A stretch of DNA of 64,000 bases from Anoxybacteroides tepidamans. GTDB lineage: Bacteria > Bacillota > Bacilli > Bacillales > Anoxybacillaceae. Shown here piece by piece: positions 1 to 10,500 of the stretch. Numbering within the stretch: the first letter of the stretch is position 1; every line of letters starts with the position of its first letter. Under the pieces are notes generated by a model. The model did no database searches. It was not told the DNA's origin and worked only from the letters and a program-made list of their open reading frames with translations. The stretch lies in contig NZ_JACHEP010000011.1 of the NCBI RefSeq assembly GCF_014201465.1, positions 32,382 through 96,381 of the forward strand, given 5' to 3'. A program made the position numbers and the translations under genes.

Positions 1-267
1 ACACCTTTCTGTTTATTTTTTTTGAAATTTTTTTAAAAAACAGTTTTCTTTTTTGTGATTCTGTTATATAATAACAACGTACAAAAAGTTACTTGTATTA
101 TAACAAGAGAGGCGGGGGATTATGGCGACGTAAATGTTACTTCTTCATGCGGGGGAGAGAACGCAAATGGATGCATGAAGATGGGAGAATGAGACATGTT
201 GCCGTCGATCTGTCATTTATGAAACTGCAGACGGTAAAAAATCACACAAACAGAGGGGGAAACGGGA
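1..267. other. Upstream region of aceA, no gene seen
   Basis: No convincing coding region is visible. There is a TATAAT-like -10 at 67-72 without a clear -35. An 8-bp inverted repeat (143-150 with 173-180) and a strong GA-rich ribosome binding site just before 268 are also present. The window edge cuts off whatever lies upstream, which in relatives could be malate synthase. Confidence 0.35.
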
Positions 268-1551
268 ATGACACGTGATGAGAGAGTAAAACAATTAGAA
301 GAAAGCTGGCAAATGGATGAACGATGGAAAGGCATTGTCCGTCCGTATTCAGCGGAAGATGTCATTAAATTGCGCGGATCAATTGATATCGAGTATACGC
401 TTGCTCGCCGCGGTGCGGAAAAACTTTGGCATTTATTGAATACGGAAGATTATGTGCATGCGCTCGGGGCGTTGACAGGAAACCAAGCAGTCCAACAGGC
501 GAAAGCAGGGCTAAAAGCCATTTATTTGAGCGGTTGGCAAGTGGCGGCAGACGCAAACTTAGCAGGCCACATGTATCCGGATCAAAGTTTATACCCAGCC
601 AACAGCGTACCGCATGTCGTCAAACGGATTAATCAAGCGCTTCAACGTGCTGACCAAATTCAACATTTGGAAGGAAGCGGAGATCTTGACTATTTCTTGC
701 CGATTGTGGCGGATGCGGAAGCAGGATTTGGCGGGCAGCTAAACGTATTTGAACTCATGAAAGCAATGATTGAAGCAGGAGCAGCAGGCGTTCACTTTGA
801 AGACCAGCTTTCTTCGGAGAAAAAATGCGGTCATCTAGGTGGAAAAGTGTTATTGCCAACGCAAACAGCAGTCCGCAACTTAATTGCGGCGCGGCTTGCT
901 GCTGATGTGATGGGCGTTCCAACGGTCTTAATCGCTCGTACAGATGCAAATGCGGCTGATTTAATTACGAGCGATATTGACCCGCGCGATCAAGAATTTA
1001 TTACAGGCGAGCGCACTCCGGAAGGATTTTTCCGCACGAGAGCAGGTCTTGATCAAGCGATCGCTCGCGGCTTAGCGTATGCGCCGTATGCAGATTTAAT
1101 TTGGTGCGAAACGAGCGAACCGAATCTCGAAGAAGCTCGCCGTTTTGCAGAGGCGATTCATGAAAAATTCCCAGGCAAACTATTGGCATACAACTGCTCA
1201 CCGTCCTTTAACTGGAAGAAAAAATTGGACGATAAAACGATCGCCAACTTCCAAAAAGAGCTCGGTAAAATGGGATATAAATTCCAGTTTGTTACATTGG
1301 CAGGATTCCATGCGCTCAACTACAGCATGTTCGAATTGGCGCGCGGATACAAAGAACGCGGTATGGCGGCATATTCGGAATTGCAACAAGCTGAATTTGC
1401 GGCTGAAAAATACGGCTATACGGCGACAAGACATCAACGCGAAGTCGGTACGGGCTACTTTGATGAAGTCGCACAAGTCATTTCTGGTGGTCAATCATCA
1501 ACGGTTGCGTTAAAAGGCTCAACAGAAGAAGAGCAATTTACGACAGCTTAA
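268..1551 (+). CDS. aceA: Isocitrate lyase
   Basis: Cleaves isocitrate to glyoxylate and succinate, the first step of the cytoplasmic glyoxylate shunt used for growth on acetate or fatty acids. The protein is 427 residues, normal for the short bacterial form. It has the signature KKCGHLGG at about residues 185-192, with the catalytic Cys near 187, and a metal-binding ADAEAGFGG stretch at about 148-156. The ATG follows a good AGAGGGGGAAACGGGA ribosome binding site. A rho-independent terminator follows about 65 bases downstream, so the transcript ends here. The partner malate synthase gene is not inside the window and may lie upstream. The family assignment is secure. Confidence 0.96.
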   Translation: MTRDERVKQLEESWQMDERWKGIVRPYSAEDVIKLRGSIDIEYTLARRGAEKLWHLLNTEDYVHALGALTGNQAVQQAKAGLKAIYLSGWQVAADANLAGHMYPDQSLYPANSVPHVVKRINQALQRADQIQHLEGSGDLDYFLPIVADAEAGFGGQLNVFELMKAMIEAGAAGVHFEDQLSSEKKCGHLGGKVLLPTQTAVRNLIAARLAADVMGVPTVLIARTDANAADLITSDIDPRDQEFITGERTPEGFFRTRAGLDQAIARGLAYAPYADLIWCETSEPNLEEARRFAEAIHEKFPGKLLAYNCSPSFNWKKKLDDKTIANFQKELGKMGYKFQFVTLAGFHALNYSMFELARGYKERGMAAYSELQQAEFAAEKYGYTATRHQREVGTGYFDEVAQVISGGQSSTVALKGSTEEEQFTTA

Positions 1552-1614
1552 TGTCTTTTAAAGGGGAAAATGGGGGATTTTATATAGAGACGTAATAAAT
1601 ATAGATAGAAAGAG

Positions 1615-1643
1615 AAAGGGCTCGCAAACATGCGGGCCTTTTA
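1615..1643 (+). terminator. Terminator of aceA
   Basis: GC-rich hairpin AAGGGCTCGCA / TGCGGGCCTTTT with an AACA loop followed by a T-rich tract, about 65 bases after the aceA stop. Confidence 0.85.
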
Positions 1644-1700
1644 TTTATAGTGCATGTTTTGAGCAAAATGAAACATGCTAAAAAAAGGAGGTGTTACAAA

Positions 1701-1901
1701 ATGGAGAAAAAAGAACGCGAATTGCCGCTTGATACGGTCTTAAATCCCGAAATACGGATGAGCACGGATTTCCATTTTCGACAGACATTTTTGGATGAGG
1801 AAGCATATGCTGGCGGATCGGTAGGAGAGCATACGTCAATCGAACAAGCGAACGAATATTTGGCGGAAGAAGAAATCAAACAAATTTTTCATAACTCGTG
1901 A
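1701..1901 (+). CDS. Small acidic protein of unknown function (possibly YhzC-like)
   Basis: Encodes 66 residues, strongly acidic at the C-terminus (EYLAEEEIKQIF), with no signal peptide or membrane segment. The start is chosen at the ATG preceded by AAAAAAGGAGGTG with ideal spacing; the longer frame beginning at 1650 lacks a ribosome binding site. It lies between aceA and comK and is followed by its own terminator. In B. subtilis a small gene, yhzC, is recalled near comK, so orthology is plausible but unverified. Function unknown. Confidence 0.75.
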   Translation: MEKKERELPLDTVLNPEIRMSTDFHFRQTFLDEEAYAGGSVGEHTSIEQANEYLAEEEIKQIFHNS

Positions 1902-1931
1902 GCGATTTTTTAGAAAATCGCTCATTATTTT
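1900..1931 (+). terminator. Terminator after the 66-residue gene
   Basis: Stem GAGCGATTTT / AAAATCGCTC with a short loop, followed by ATTATTTTTT. It begins at the stop codon of the preceding gene. Confidence 0.85.
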
Positions 1932-2010
1932 TTGAAAATATAGAAAAATATAACTATTAATGATATGATGGAATCGTAAAAATAATTTGTATGGTGTAAG
2001 GGGTGGATGA

Positions 2011-2601
2011 ATGATGAAAGTCAATGAAATTGTTGTTGTCGATGGTTTTATCGTGAGTCGTTACACAATGGCAATTTTACCACATCCTTTTCATGATCGT
2101 CTCTATTCGAAGGTCATTGAAGAAGACGGTGAATATATCGTCAAAATGAAACCAATTGATATTATCGCTCGAAGCTGCCAGTACTATGGAGCAAATTTGA
2201 AAGGAAGAAGAGACGGAACAAAAGAAATTATCGGGATTACGCACAAAGCTCCGATTGCAATCGAACCACTTAACGAAATTTATGTGTTTCCAACGACTTC
2301 TCCGAACGACGCGCGTTGCGTGTGGATCTCACATATGCACGTACTCAAGTATGAGCCCTCTCGCGGAGAACGGACAACCGTATATTTTAAAAATGAAAGA
2401 AGCATTTGCCTCGATGTTTCCTACCATTCATTTGTGAACCAGCTATACCGTACCGCACAGCTACGAACAAAATTGTCCGAGCGCGTGGAAGCTCGCGAAC
2501 GAAAAATGCAATATTTGTTTCGAATGGACAAAACAAAAGATTTGGACAAAATAAAGGATTTGGATTCAGATTTAGATTTGTATAAACCAAAAGATTCATG
2601 A
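2011..2601 (+). CDS. comK: Competence transcription factor ComK
   Basis: ComK is the master activator of DNA uptake genes in Bacillus; it binds AT-boxes as a tetramer in the cytoplasm. The 196-residue product matches the family in length and in conserved stretches such as MKPIDIIARSC, GRRDGT, HKAPI, CVWISHMHV and NQLYRTAQLRTK. Two in-frame ATGs (2011 and 2014) follow AAGGGGTGG; either is possible. The C-terminal tail (KTKDLDKIKDLDSDLD) is a low-complexity charged repeat that differs from the tail of B. subtilis ComK. The ComK-signal peptidase neighbourhood matches B. subtilis. I could not find clear paired AAAA-N5-TTTT boxes in the 110 bases upstream, so autoregulation is not supported by sequence here. 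Confidence 0.9.
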   Translation: MMKVNEIVVVDGFIVSRYTMAILPHPFHDRLYSKVIEEDGEYIVKMKPIDIIARSCQYYGANLKGRRDGTKEIIGITHKAPIAIEPLNEIYVFPTTSPNDARCVWISHMHVLKYEPSRGERTTVYFKNERSICLDVSYHSFVNQLYRTAQLRTKLSERVEARERKMQYLFRMDKTKDLDKIKDLDSDLDLYKPKDS

Positions 2602-2699
2602 ATTAAATTTTTAACATCTGTTCAAGCTCCCTCTATTTATATTCCCCGCGCAACCGTGTAAAATAAAAATGATAGGAACAATGTGAATGGGGAGTATTC

Positions 2700-3317
2700 A
2701 TGGACGTTGAAACATTAAAACAGTGGTTTACGTTAAAACACGTATTAGAATTGCTAGAACATTATCGCTCTTTTGGAATGCTGCCGGGTATTATCGTTAC
2801 GCTGTTAGAATCATTTTTTCCTGTACTTCCGATGTTCGTATTTGTAATGGCGAACGCAGCTGCTTTTGGATTGTGGCAAGGAATTATGATCTCATGGATT
2901 GGCGCTTGCCTTGGATCGATTCTTGTCTTTTTGCTTGCCAGAAAAATAGGGCAAAAGCGATTTTTTCAATTTTTAAGCCGCCATCAAAAAGTGAGGCAAC
3001 TCGTAAATTGGGTAGAGCGCCATGGATTCGGTCCGTTGTTTTTATTATTTTGTTTTCCGTTTACACCGTCAGCGATTATTAACGTAGTAGCCGGGTTATC
3101 ACGCATTAGCAGGCAGCAGTTTATTTTAGCGGCGCTATTTGGGAAAATGGTGATGATTTTTACGATCAGTTTTATCGGATATGACCTTGTAGCGCTCGTC
3201 AAACAACCGCTTCGTACAGTAGCTGTTGCTGTGATTATTTTCCTCTTATGGTATGCGGGAAAAAAAGTAGAAGCAAAATTTTCGTTGACGGAAAAAACAA
3301 GCAAGGGAAATTCTTAA
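2700..3317 (+). CDS. TVP38/TMEM64 family membrane protein (YhjE-like)
   Basis: A 205-residue integral membrane protein of the SNARE-associated/VTT (DedA-related) family. Hydrophobic segments occur at about residues 20-45, 50-75, 120-145, 150-170 and 178-195. The family's glycine- and proline-rich re-entrant motifs are visible (FPVLPMFVFVMANAAAFG; FCFPFTPSAIINVVAGLSR). VTT proteins are linked to lipid scrambling or proton-dependent transport at the membrane, but the substrate of this one is unknown. ATG is preceded by GGGGAG. The next gene, signal peptidase, starts 17 bases later, so the two are probably cotranscribed, as yhjE-sipV are in B. subtilis. Confidence 0.85.
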   Translation: MDVETLKQWFTLKHVLELLEHYRSFGMLPGIIVTLLESFFPVLPMFVFVMANAAAFGLWQGIMISWIGACLGSILVFLLARKIGQKRFFQFLSRHQKVRQLVNWVERHGFGPLFLLFCFPFTPSAIINVVAGLSRISRQQFILAALFGKMVMIFTISFIGYDLVALVKQPLRTVAVAVIIFLLWYAGKKVEAKFSLTEKTSKGNS

Positions 3318-3334
3318 ACCGGGTGGACGATGGT

Positions 3335-3871
3335 ATGAACAAACGACCAATTCATCGGAGAAAATCTGTTATATGGGGAATCGGATTGTTGCTTATTCTT
3401 ACCATCCGGTTTCTGCTTTTTACGAATTATGTCGTTGAAGGCGAGTCGATGATGCCGACGCTTCGAGATGGAAATTTACTCGTTATCAGTAAGTTTGGGA
3501 GCATTCAGCGGTTTGATATTATTGTATTTCATGCGAACAAACAAGAAGATTATGTGAAACGTGTTATCGGCTTGCCGGGAGACCGAATCGCCTATAAAAA
3601 TGACGTGCTATACGTTAACGGAAAACCGGTAGAGGAACCGTATTTAAAGCCGTATAAGCGCAGGCTGATCGATGGAAAATTAACCGGGGATTTTACGCTT
3701 GAAGAAATGACAGGAAAAAAAACGGTGCCAAAAGGGCGCGTGTTCGTATTAGGAGATAACCGCTTAAACAGCTGGGATAGCCGCCATTTTGGATTCGTGA
3801 AAATGAACCAAATTGTCGGAAAAGTCAATGCTCGTTATTGGCCGTTTGATGAATTTGCGACCCGATTTTGA
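3335..3871 (+). CDS. sipV: Type I signal peptidase (SipV-like)
   Basis: Membrane-bound serine/lysine-dyad protease that removes signal peptides from exported proteins. It is 178 residues, with a short cytoplasmic N-terminus, one transmembrane segment at about residues 12-30, catalytic Ser near 38 in GESMMPTL and general-base Lys near 75 in YVKRVIGLPGDR. The GDNRLNSWDSR box is also conserved. ATG 3335 has GGGTGGA just upstream; the longer frame from 3248 overlaps the preceding gene and lacks a start signal. It is followed by a strong terminator. Several sip paralogues exist in Bacillus; the sipV name rests on the yhjE-adjacent position. Confidence 0.9.
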   Translation: MNKRPIHRRKSVIWGIGLLLILTIRFLLFTNYVVEGESMMPTLRDGNLLVISKFGSIQRFDIIVFHANKQEDYVKRVIGLPGDRIAYKNDVLYVNGKPVEEPYLKPYKRRLIDGKLTGDFTLEEMTGKKTVPKGRVFVLGDNRLNSWDSRHFGFVKMNQIVGKVNARYWPFDEFATRF

Positions 3872-3872
3872 G

Positions 3873-3919
3873 GAAAAGGTATTCATTGAAGTATAACATT
3901 TCAAGAATACCTTTTTCTT
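3873..3919 (+). terminator. Terminator after sipV
   Basis: Long hairpin: AAAAGGTATTC pairs with GAATACCTTTTT, with an inner TGAA/TCAA extension. It starts one base after the sipV stop codon and separates it from addB. Confidence 0.8.
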
Positions 3920-4020
3920 TTTGTTTTATGGAAAACAGGAATTTTCGACATATCTCTTTCAAACAAACGAACATATGTGCTAAAATAAAGAAAACGATGG
4001 AAAATAAAGGTGATGATTGT

Positions 4021-7000
4021 ATGTCGCTTCGTTTTATAATTGGAAGATCAGGAAGCGGAAAAACGACGAGATGTTTGAATGAAATTCGTGAAAAGTTAAA
4101 ACAACAACCAACTGGCACACCGATTATTTATCTTGTTCCAGAGCAAATGACATTTCAATCGGAATATGCGCTCATTCATACACCTGGGCTTGGCGGGATG
4201 ATTCGCACTCAAGTATTGAGTTTCACCCGGCTTGCTTGGCGCGTCTTACAAGAAACAGGCGGCATGAGCCGCTACCATTTAAACCAGACAGGCGTGCGCA
4301 TGCTTTTAAGAAAAATTGTAGAAAAATGCAAAGATGAGCTTACTTTATTTGCGCGTGCAGCAGATAAAAACGGTTTTATTGAGCAGCTCGAAGCGATGCT
4401 GATTGAATGTAAGCGATATTGCATTACACCGGTGCAACTTCAACAAACAGAAGCGCAATTGCGCCATCACGCCAATGCGGCAGAAAAAGTGTTAGCGGAT
4501 AAGCTAAAAGACTTGCAGTTGATCTATGACGAATTTGAACGCCAGCTGATGCACCGATATGTCGATTCGGAAGATTATTTGCGGCTTCTTGCGGAAAAAA
4601 TTCCGCACTCCCGCTACATAAAAGAAGCAGAAATTTATGTTGACGGGTTTCATCACTTTACCCCGCAAGAGTATATGGTTCTCGAGCAGCTATTGTGTGT
4701 TTCAAAGCGTGTGACGGTCGCCTTAACTGTTGATGCACCATATAATGAACACCCCCCTCACGAACTACAATTATTTCGTATGACGGGAAAAACATATCAC
4801 GATCTTCGTAATATGGCGCTTTTGAACAACGTACCGATAGAGGAAGTACAGATATTACGTGAAAATGTGCGTCATCGCGACGAAGCGCTGCGTCATTTAG
4901 AAACACATTACGATGCCCGGCCAGCTGTCCCGTTTTTGGAAACTACCGATTCGGTTCAGTTGTACCAAGCGACGCATCGCCGCGCGGAAATTGAAGGAAT
5001 TGCGCGCGAAATTATGTACCTTGTGCGTGATGAAGGATACCGGTATCGCGATGTGGCGCTTCTAGTTCGCAATTCTGAAGCGTATCGTGATGTGTTTAAA
5101 ACGGTTTTTGCCGATTATAACATTCCGTACTTTATTGATGAAAAAGAGCCGATGATGCATCATCCATTTATTGAACTCGTTCGCGCAAGCTTGGATGTGA
5201 TTAACACAAACTGGCGATATGAAGCCGTTTTTCGCGCAGCGAAAACCGACTTTTTTTTCCCTATTGATAGCGATCTTCAAAAGATGCGCGAGGCGATAGA
5301 CCAGCTCGAAAATTATGTATTGGCACAAGGAATTTACGGTGCGAAATGGATGGAGCGATGGACGTATCGGCGCTACCAAGGGCTTGAAGGCATTTCGGTG
5401 CCACAAACAGATGAAGAAAAAGAATATGAAGAAAAGCTGAACCAATGGCGGGAACTAGTGGCTGCGCCGCTTATGACGCTGCAAAAACGGCTACAAAAGG
5501 CGAAAACAGGCCAGCAAATGTGCGAGGCGCTTTATTTGTACTTTGAGCAATTGCACGTTCCGAAAAAGCTCGAAAAACTTCGCGATGAAGCAGAACAAAA
5601 AGGAGAATTACTTGCGGCGCGCCATCATGAACAAGCGTGGAGTGCTGTCATTGAACTGCTTGATCAATACGTTGAAATACTCGGAGATGAAACGATGCCG
5701 CTTAAACTGTTTGCGACGATTATTGAAACAGGATTAGACAGCTTGCAATTTTCGCTTGTACCACCGGCACTCGACCAAGTGCTCATTGCCCATTTTGATC
5801 GTTCGCGCCTGACGGACGTAAAATGCGTATTTATCGTTGGCGTGAACGACGGGGTGATTCCAGCAAAGAAAAGCGATGATGGCATGCTGTCGGAAAAAGA
5901 CCGCGAGCTGCTTCATCATCTTTCCGTGCGTGTCGCCCCGACAAGCAAAGAGCAGTTGCTTGACGAACCGTTTGCGATTTATTTAGCGCTTGCCAGTCCA
6001 AAAGAACGGTTGTACATGACGTATCCGCTTGCTGACGACGAAGGAAAATCGTTATTGCCATCCATGTTCATCAAAAGAATGAAAGAAATCTTTCCGGCCA
6101 TTCAAGAAAAACAGTGGGGGAATGAGCCGCTTAGCTTATCTCTTGACGAACAGCTTTCGTTCATCACGAACCATTTGATGACGCTCAGGTTTTTGGCGGT
6201 TCAACTGCAAGCGTGGAAGCGGCAATACCCAATTGAGCCGATTTGGTGGGATGTATATAACCTTTATGCGGAAGAAAATGAATGGAAGGAACGCGCGAAA
6301 AAAGTATTAAGTGCGCTTTTCTATGAAAATAAACCGAAAAAGCTAGAAAGAGAGATTAGTAAAAAGCTGTATGGGCATAAAGTAAAAGCGAGCGTTTCCC
6401 GCGTGGAGCAATTTAACCGTTGTCCATTTGCTCATTTTGCTTCATACGGCCTTCGTTTAAAAGAGCGCAACGTATTTCGCCTAGAAGCCCCTGATATCGG
6501 CCAGCTGTTTCATTATGCGCTCAAGATGATTACCGAACGCATTAGAGCGAAGCAGCTGGACTGGGCAAGTTTATCGAAACAAGATTGCGAGAAACTGTCG
6601 TATGAGGCGGTCGAGCAGATTGCCCCATACATTCAACAGGAAATTTTGTTTAGTTCGCATCGCTATCATTACGTAAAGCGCAAATTGCATCACATCATGG
6701 CGCGAACGGCGAGCGTATTAAGTGAACAAGCGAAAATGAGCGGATTTGCGCCGTTAGAAGTAGAGTTGCAGTTTGGTGATAACGGACCGCTTCCTCCGTT
6801 AACGTTTCAACTAGCGGATGGCACAACGCTGGAGCTTGTCGGGCGAATCGACCGCATCGACCAAGCAAAAAGTTCGAAAGGAATTTTATTGCGCATTATC
6901 GACTATAAATCGAGCAATAAAAAGCTAGATTTTACTGAAATCTATTACGGGCTGGCGCTACAGATGCTTGCGTATTTAGACGTTGTCATTGAGTACGCGG

Positions 7001-7506
7001 AGCGGCTTGTCGGCGCCAACGCCTTGCCGGCAGGAGTGCTCTATTTCCATATTCATAATCCGATGATTAAAAGTAAAAATGTGCTCTTAAAGGAAGAGGA
7101 AGCGGAACAAAAAATTTTTGAAAGCTTTAAAATGAACGGCTTGCTGCTTGATGACGATGAAGCCATACGATTGATGGATCAAACGCTCGATGCAGGAAAA
7201 GGCTCGGCGATCGTTCCAGTGAAAATCAATAAAGACGGGTCGGTTTCGAAAACTTCTGCTGTTGTGTCGGAAAAAGATTTTGCGCTGTTACGCCGTCATG
7301 TTCGTACCATTTTCCAACAAGTCGGAACACAAATGGTAGACGGAGTTGTCGATATTGCGCCATATAAGCGGAAAAACGAGACCGCCTGCCAATATTGCGA
7401 ATTTAGAAACGTTTGTCAGTTTGATGAATCGCTTGAACAAGACCGTTATCGCCTATTAAAAAATGCAGCATTAGAACAGTTGCGTGAAACCGGGGGTGAA
7501 GAATAG
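4021..7506 (+). CDS. addB: ATP-dependent helicase/deoxyribonuclease subunit B
   Basis: AddB, with AddA, forms the AddAB complex that resects double-strand breaks and responds to Chi; AddB supplies one nuclease domain and the Chi-recognition fold. The 1161-residue product begins with an intact Walker A (GRSGSGKTT, residues 8-16). It ends with a RecB-family nuclease carrying the four Fe-S cluster cysteines at residues 801, 1123, 1126 and 1132; the first falls at the position I recall for B. subtilis AddB. The nuclease motif RIIDYKSS is near residue 960. The start is the ATG behind AAAGGTGATGATTGT; the open frame extends upstream into the sipV terminator without a better start. Its stop TAG overlaps the addA GTG by one base, so translation is coupled. 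Confidence 0.97.
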   Translation: MSLRFIIGRSGSGKTTRCLNEIREKLKQQPTGTPIIYLVPEQMTFQSEYALIHTPGLGGMIRTQVLSFTRLAWRVLQETGGMSRYHLNQTGVRMLLRKIVEKCKDELTLFARAADKNGFIEQLEAMLIECKRYCITPVQLQQTEAQLRHHANAAEKVLADKLKDLQLIYDEFERQLMHRYVDSEDYLRLLAEKIPHSRYIKEAEIYVDGFHHFTPQEYMVLEQLLCVSKRVTVALTVDAPYNEHPPHELQLFRMTGKTYHDLRNMALLNNVPIEEVQILRENVRHRDEALRHLETHYDARPAVPFLETTDSVQLYQATHRRAEIEGIAREIMYLVRDEGYRYRDVALLVRNSEAYRDVFKTVFADYNIPYFIDEKEPMMHHPFIELVRASLDVINTNWRYEAVFRAAKTDFFFPIDSDLQKMREAIDQLENYVLAQGIYGAKWMERWTYRRYQGLEGISVPQTDEEKEYEEKLNQWRELVAAPLMTLQKRLQKAKTGQQMCEALYLYFEQLHVPKKLEKLRDEAEQKGELLAARHHEQAWSAVIELLDQYVEILGDETMPLKLFATIIETGLDSLQFSLVPPALDQVLIAHFDRSRLTDVKCVFIVGVNDGVIPAKKSDDGMLSEKDRELLHHLSVRVAPTSKEQLLDEPFAIYLALASPKERLYMTYPLADDEGKSLLPSMFIKRMKEIFPAIQEKQWGNEPLSLSLDEQLSFITNHLMTLRFLAVQLQAWKRQYPIEPIWWDVYNLYAEENEWKERAKKVLSALFYENKPKKLEREISKKLYGHKVKASVSRVEQFNRCPFAHFASYGLRLKERNVFRLEAPDIGQLFHYALKMITERIRAKQLDWASLSKQDCEKLSYEAVEQIAPYIQQEILFSSHRYHYVKRKLHHIMARTASVLSEQAKMSGFAPLEVELQFGDNGPLPPLTFQLADGTTLELVGRIDRIDQAKSSKGILLRIIDYKSSNKKLDFTEIYYGLALQMLAYLDVVIEYAERLVGANALPAGVLYFHIHNPMIKSKNVLLKEEEAEQKIFESFKMNGLLLDDDEAIRLMDQTLDAGKGSAIVPVKINKDGSVSKTSAVVSEKDFALLRRHVRTIFQQVGTQMVDGVVDIAPYKRKNETACQYCEFRNVCQFDESLEQDRYRLLKNAALEQLRETGGEE

Positions 7507-10500
7507 TGGGGAACATGCTTCCGCCAAAACCGCAAGGAGTCCATTGGACAGACGAGCAGTGGCGCGCGATCGCAACCGATGGGGCGCATACGCTCGTTGC
7601 CGCAGCGGCTGGTTCAGGAAAAACAGCTGTACTTGTCGAACGGATTATTCAAAAAATACTCGATGAACAACATCCGATTGATATCGACCGGCTGCTCGTT
7701 GTGACATTTACGAATGCGGCGGCAGCGGAAATGCGTCAACGAATCGGGGAAAGGATCGAAAAAGCGCTTGCCGAGCATCCGCATTCGCTTCATTTGCGGC
7801 GGCAGCTCAGCTTATTGCAAAAAGCGTTGATTTCAACAATTCATTCATTTTGCTTAGACGTCATTCGCAAGTATTATTACCTCATTAATATTGATCCTGT
7901 TTTTCGAATTGCTGATGAAACGGAGATTGAATTGTTAAAAGAAGAAATCATAGAGGAACTGTTTGAAGAGCAATACGGAAAAGAAGGAAATGAGGCATTT
8001 TTGAACGTTGTCGACCGCTATACGAGCGACCGGACCGATGCTGATTTGCAAACAATTATTTTACGCTTATACGAATTTTCACGTTCTCATCCGTATTCGA
8101 ACGAATGGCTCAACGGGCTTGTCACGATGTATGATATAGCGGATAATGCAACGATCGACGAGCTTCCGTTTGCCCGCTATTTATTCCAATATATCGATTT
8201 TCAGTTGCAAGCAGCTCAGCATATGATTCAACAAGCGCTTGAACTGACGAATCAGCCGAATGGCCCAGTCTATCTCCGTGAAACATTGGAAAATGATCTG
8301 ATAAAATTGCAAGAATTAGAGAAAGCGAGAAACGATTCGTGGCAGAAGCTTTATGAAGCATTTCAATCGCTTGCATGGGCGACAGCAAAACGAAAGCCGA
8401 AAAATGAAGAATATGATGAAGAACTCATTGAAGTAATAAAAGAGTTAAGAGACAAGGCAAAAGCAAAAATGAAAGATGTGAAAGAAGAATTGTTTTCCTT
8501 TAAACCTGAAACGTGGCTTCGCCATTTGCGGGAGATGAAGCCGGTGGTGGCGACGATCGTGGATCTTGTTCAGCAATTGGCCGAGCGGTTGCAAAAGCGG
8601 AAAGAAGAAAAAGGCATTGTCGACTTTTCTGATTTGGAGCATTACTGCCTGCAAATTTTGCGCGATCCTTCATCAACGCCTGACCGGCCGATCCCTTCCG
8701 ACGCAGCTCTTGATTATCGTGCGCAGTTTGTCGAAGTGCTTATTGATGAATATCAAGATGTCAATATGGTACAAGAAATGATTTTACAGCTTGTCATTCA
8801 CGACGATGAAGCAATGGGTAATTTATTTATGGTTGGAGATGTAAAACAGTCGATTTACCGTTTTCGTTTAGCAGAGCCATTTCTCTTTTTAAAAAAATAC
8901 CAACGATTTTCAACGAGCGGTGAGGGCGCAGGTGTTCGTATTGATTTGGCGCGAAACTTCCGCAGCCGCCGTGAAATTTTAGACGGAACGAACTTTATTT
9001 TTAAGCAGATCATGGGAGAAACGGTGGGAGAAATTGCGTATGACGATGATGCCGCATTGCGTTTTGGGGCAACGTATTATCCGGAAAAAGAGCAGCCTGT
9101 CGAATGCATTTTGATCGATCGGGCGGATAACGGTACAGAAGAACAAGAGGAACAAAACGAGCAGCAAGAACTAGAAAATGCTCAGCTAGAGGCGCGCTGG
9201 ATGGCGCAAAAAATTAAACAACTGATCGATGAGCCATTTTACGTATACGATCGCCATTTGCAAAAAGAGCGGCGTATGATGTATCGTGACATTGTGATTT
9301 TGTTGCGGTCTATGCCGTGGGCATCGCCAATCATGGAAGAGTTTCGAAAACAAGGCATTCCGATTTATGCGGAACTTTCCGACGGATATTTTGCGGCGAC
9401 GGAAGTGTCAATTATGTTGTCGCTATTAAAAGTGATTGACAATCCATATCAAGATATTCCGCTTGCTGCGGTATTGCGCTCTCCGATTGTCGGATTAGAT
9501 GAAAACGAGCTATCGCTTTTACGTCTTGAAAAGACGAAAGGATCGTTTTATGAAGCATTTTTAGCCTTTTTAGAAAAACGGCCGGCGACAGAAAAAGAGC
9601 GGGCATTGTATAAAAAAATAGATTCGTTTGCTCAAAAATTGCAAACTTGGCGGACGACCGCGCGGCAAAGCTCGCTAGCTGAATTGATTTGGCGGGTTTA
9701 TCGCGATACAAACTTTTATGACTATGTGGGCGGGATGCCGGGTGGAAAGCAGCGGCAAGCGAATTTACGCGCATTGTATGAAAAGGCGCGCCAATTTGAA
9801 AAAACATCATTTCGCGGAATTTTTCGCTTTTTACGTTTTATTGAACGTATGCAAGAGCGCAATAATGATTTTGGAGCCGCACGATCGCTCGGTGAACAAG
9901 AGGATGTCGTTCGTCTGATGACGATCCATAAAAGTAAAGGGCTTGAGTTTCCAGTCGTTTTTGTCGCGGGATTAGGAAAAAACTTCAATATGCAAGATTT
10001 ACGGCGGAACTATTTAATGGATAAAGATCTCGGTTTTGCCGCGCACTTTGTTCATCCTCGCCTGCGTGTAAGCTATCCGACGGTTGCGCAATTGGCACTT
10101 AAAAGAAAGCTAGAGTTGGAATTGCTCGCAGAAGAAATGCGCGTTTTGTATGTTGCCTTGACGCGGGCAAAAGAAAAGTTGTATTTAGTTGGAACGGTCA
10201 AAAAGCTGGAAAATGAGAAAAAACGCTGGCAATCTGTTTGTGCGCATCACGATTGGTTGTTGCCGGACTATGTTCGAGCGTCAGCGAAGTGCTATTTAGA
10301 TTGGATCGGGTATTCGCTCGTCCGCCACACCGATGACTCCATTCTTCGTCACGGTCGCATCGCAGAAAACGAAATTGCTGATCATCCGTCGAAATGGGTG
10401 ATTCAAGTTGTTGCAGCTTCTGAAATTTATAAGCAAGAAAATAAGCGAGAGCAAGCAACGGAGCAAATGAGCGAATTAATGCAACGAGTTGAGCGCATTC

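Noticed and set aside
93..278. 61-codon open frame before aceA
   Set aside because: No ribosome binding site, low-complexity basic sequence, and it overlaps the aceA start region.
1905..2010. ComK AT-boxes before comK
   Set aside because: AT-rich runs are present but no clear AAAA-N5-TTTT pair with helical spacing.
3868..4020. N-terminal extension of addB
   Set aside because: It lies inside the sipV terminator region; the conserved N-terminus MSLRFIIGRSGSGKT starts at 4021.
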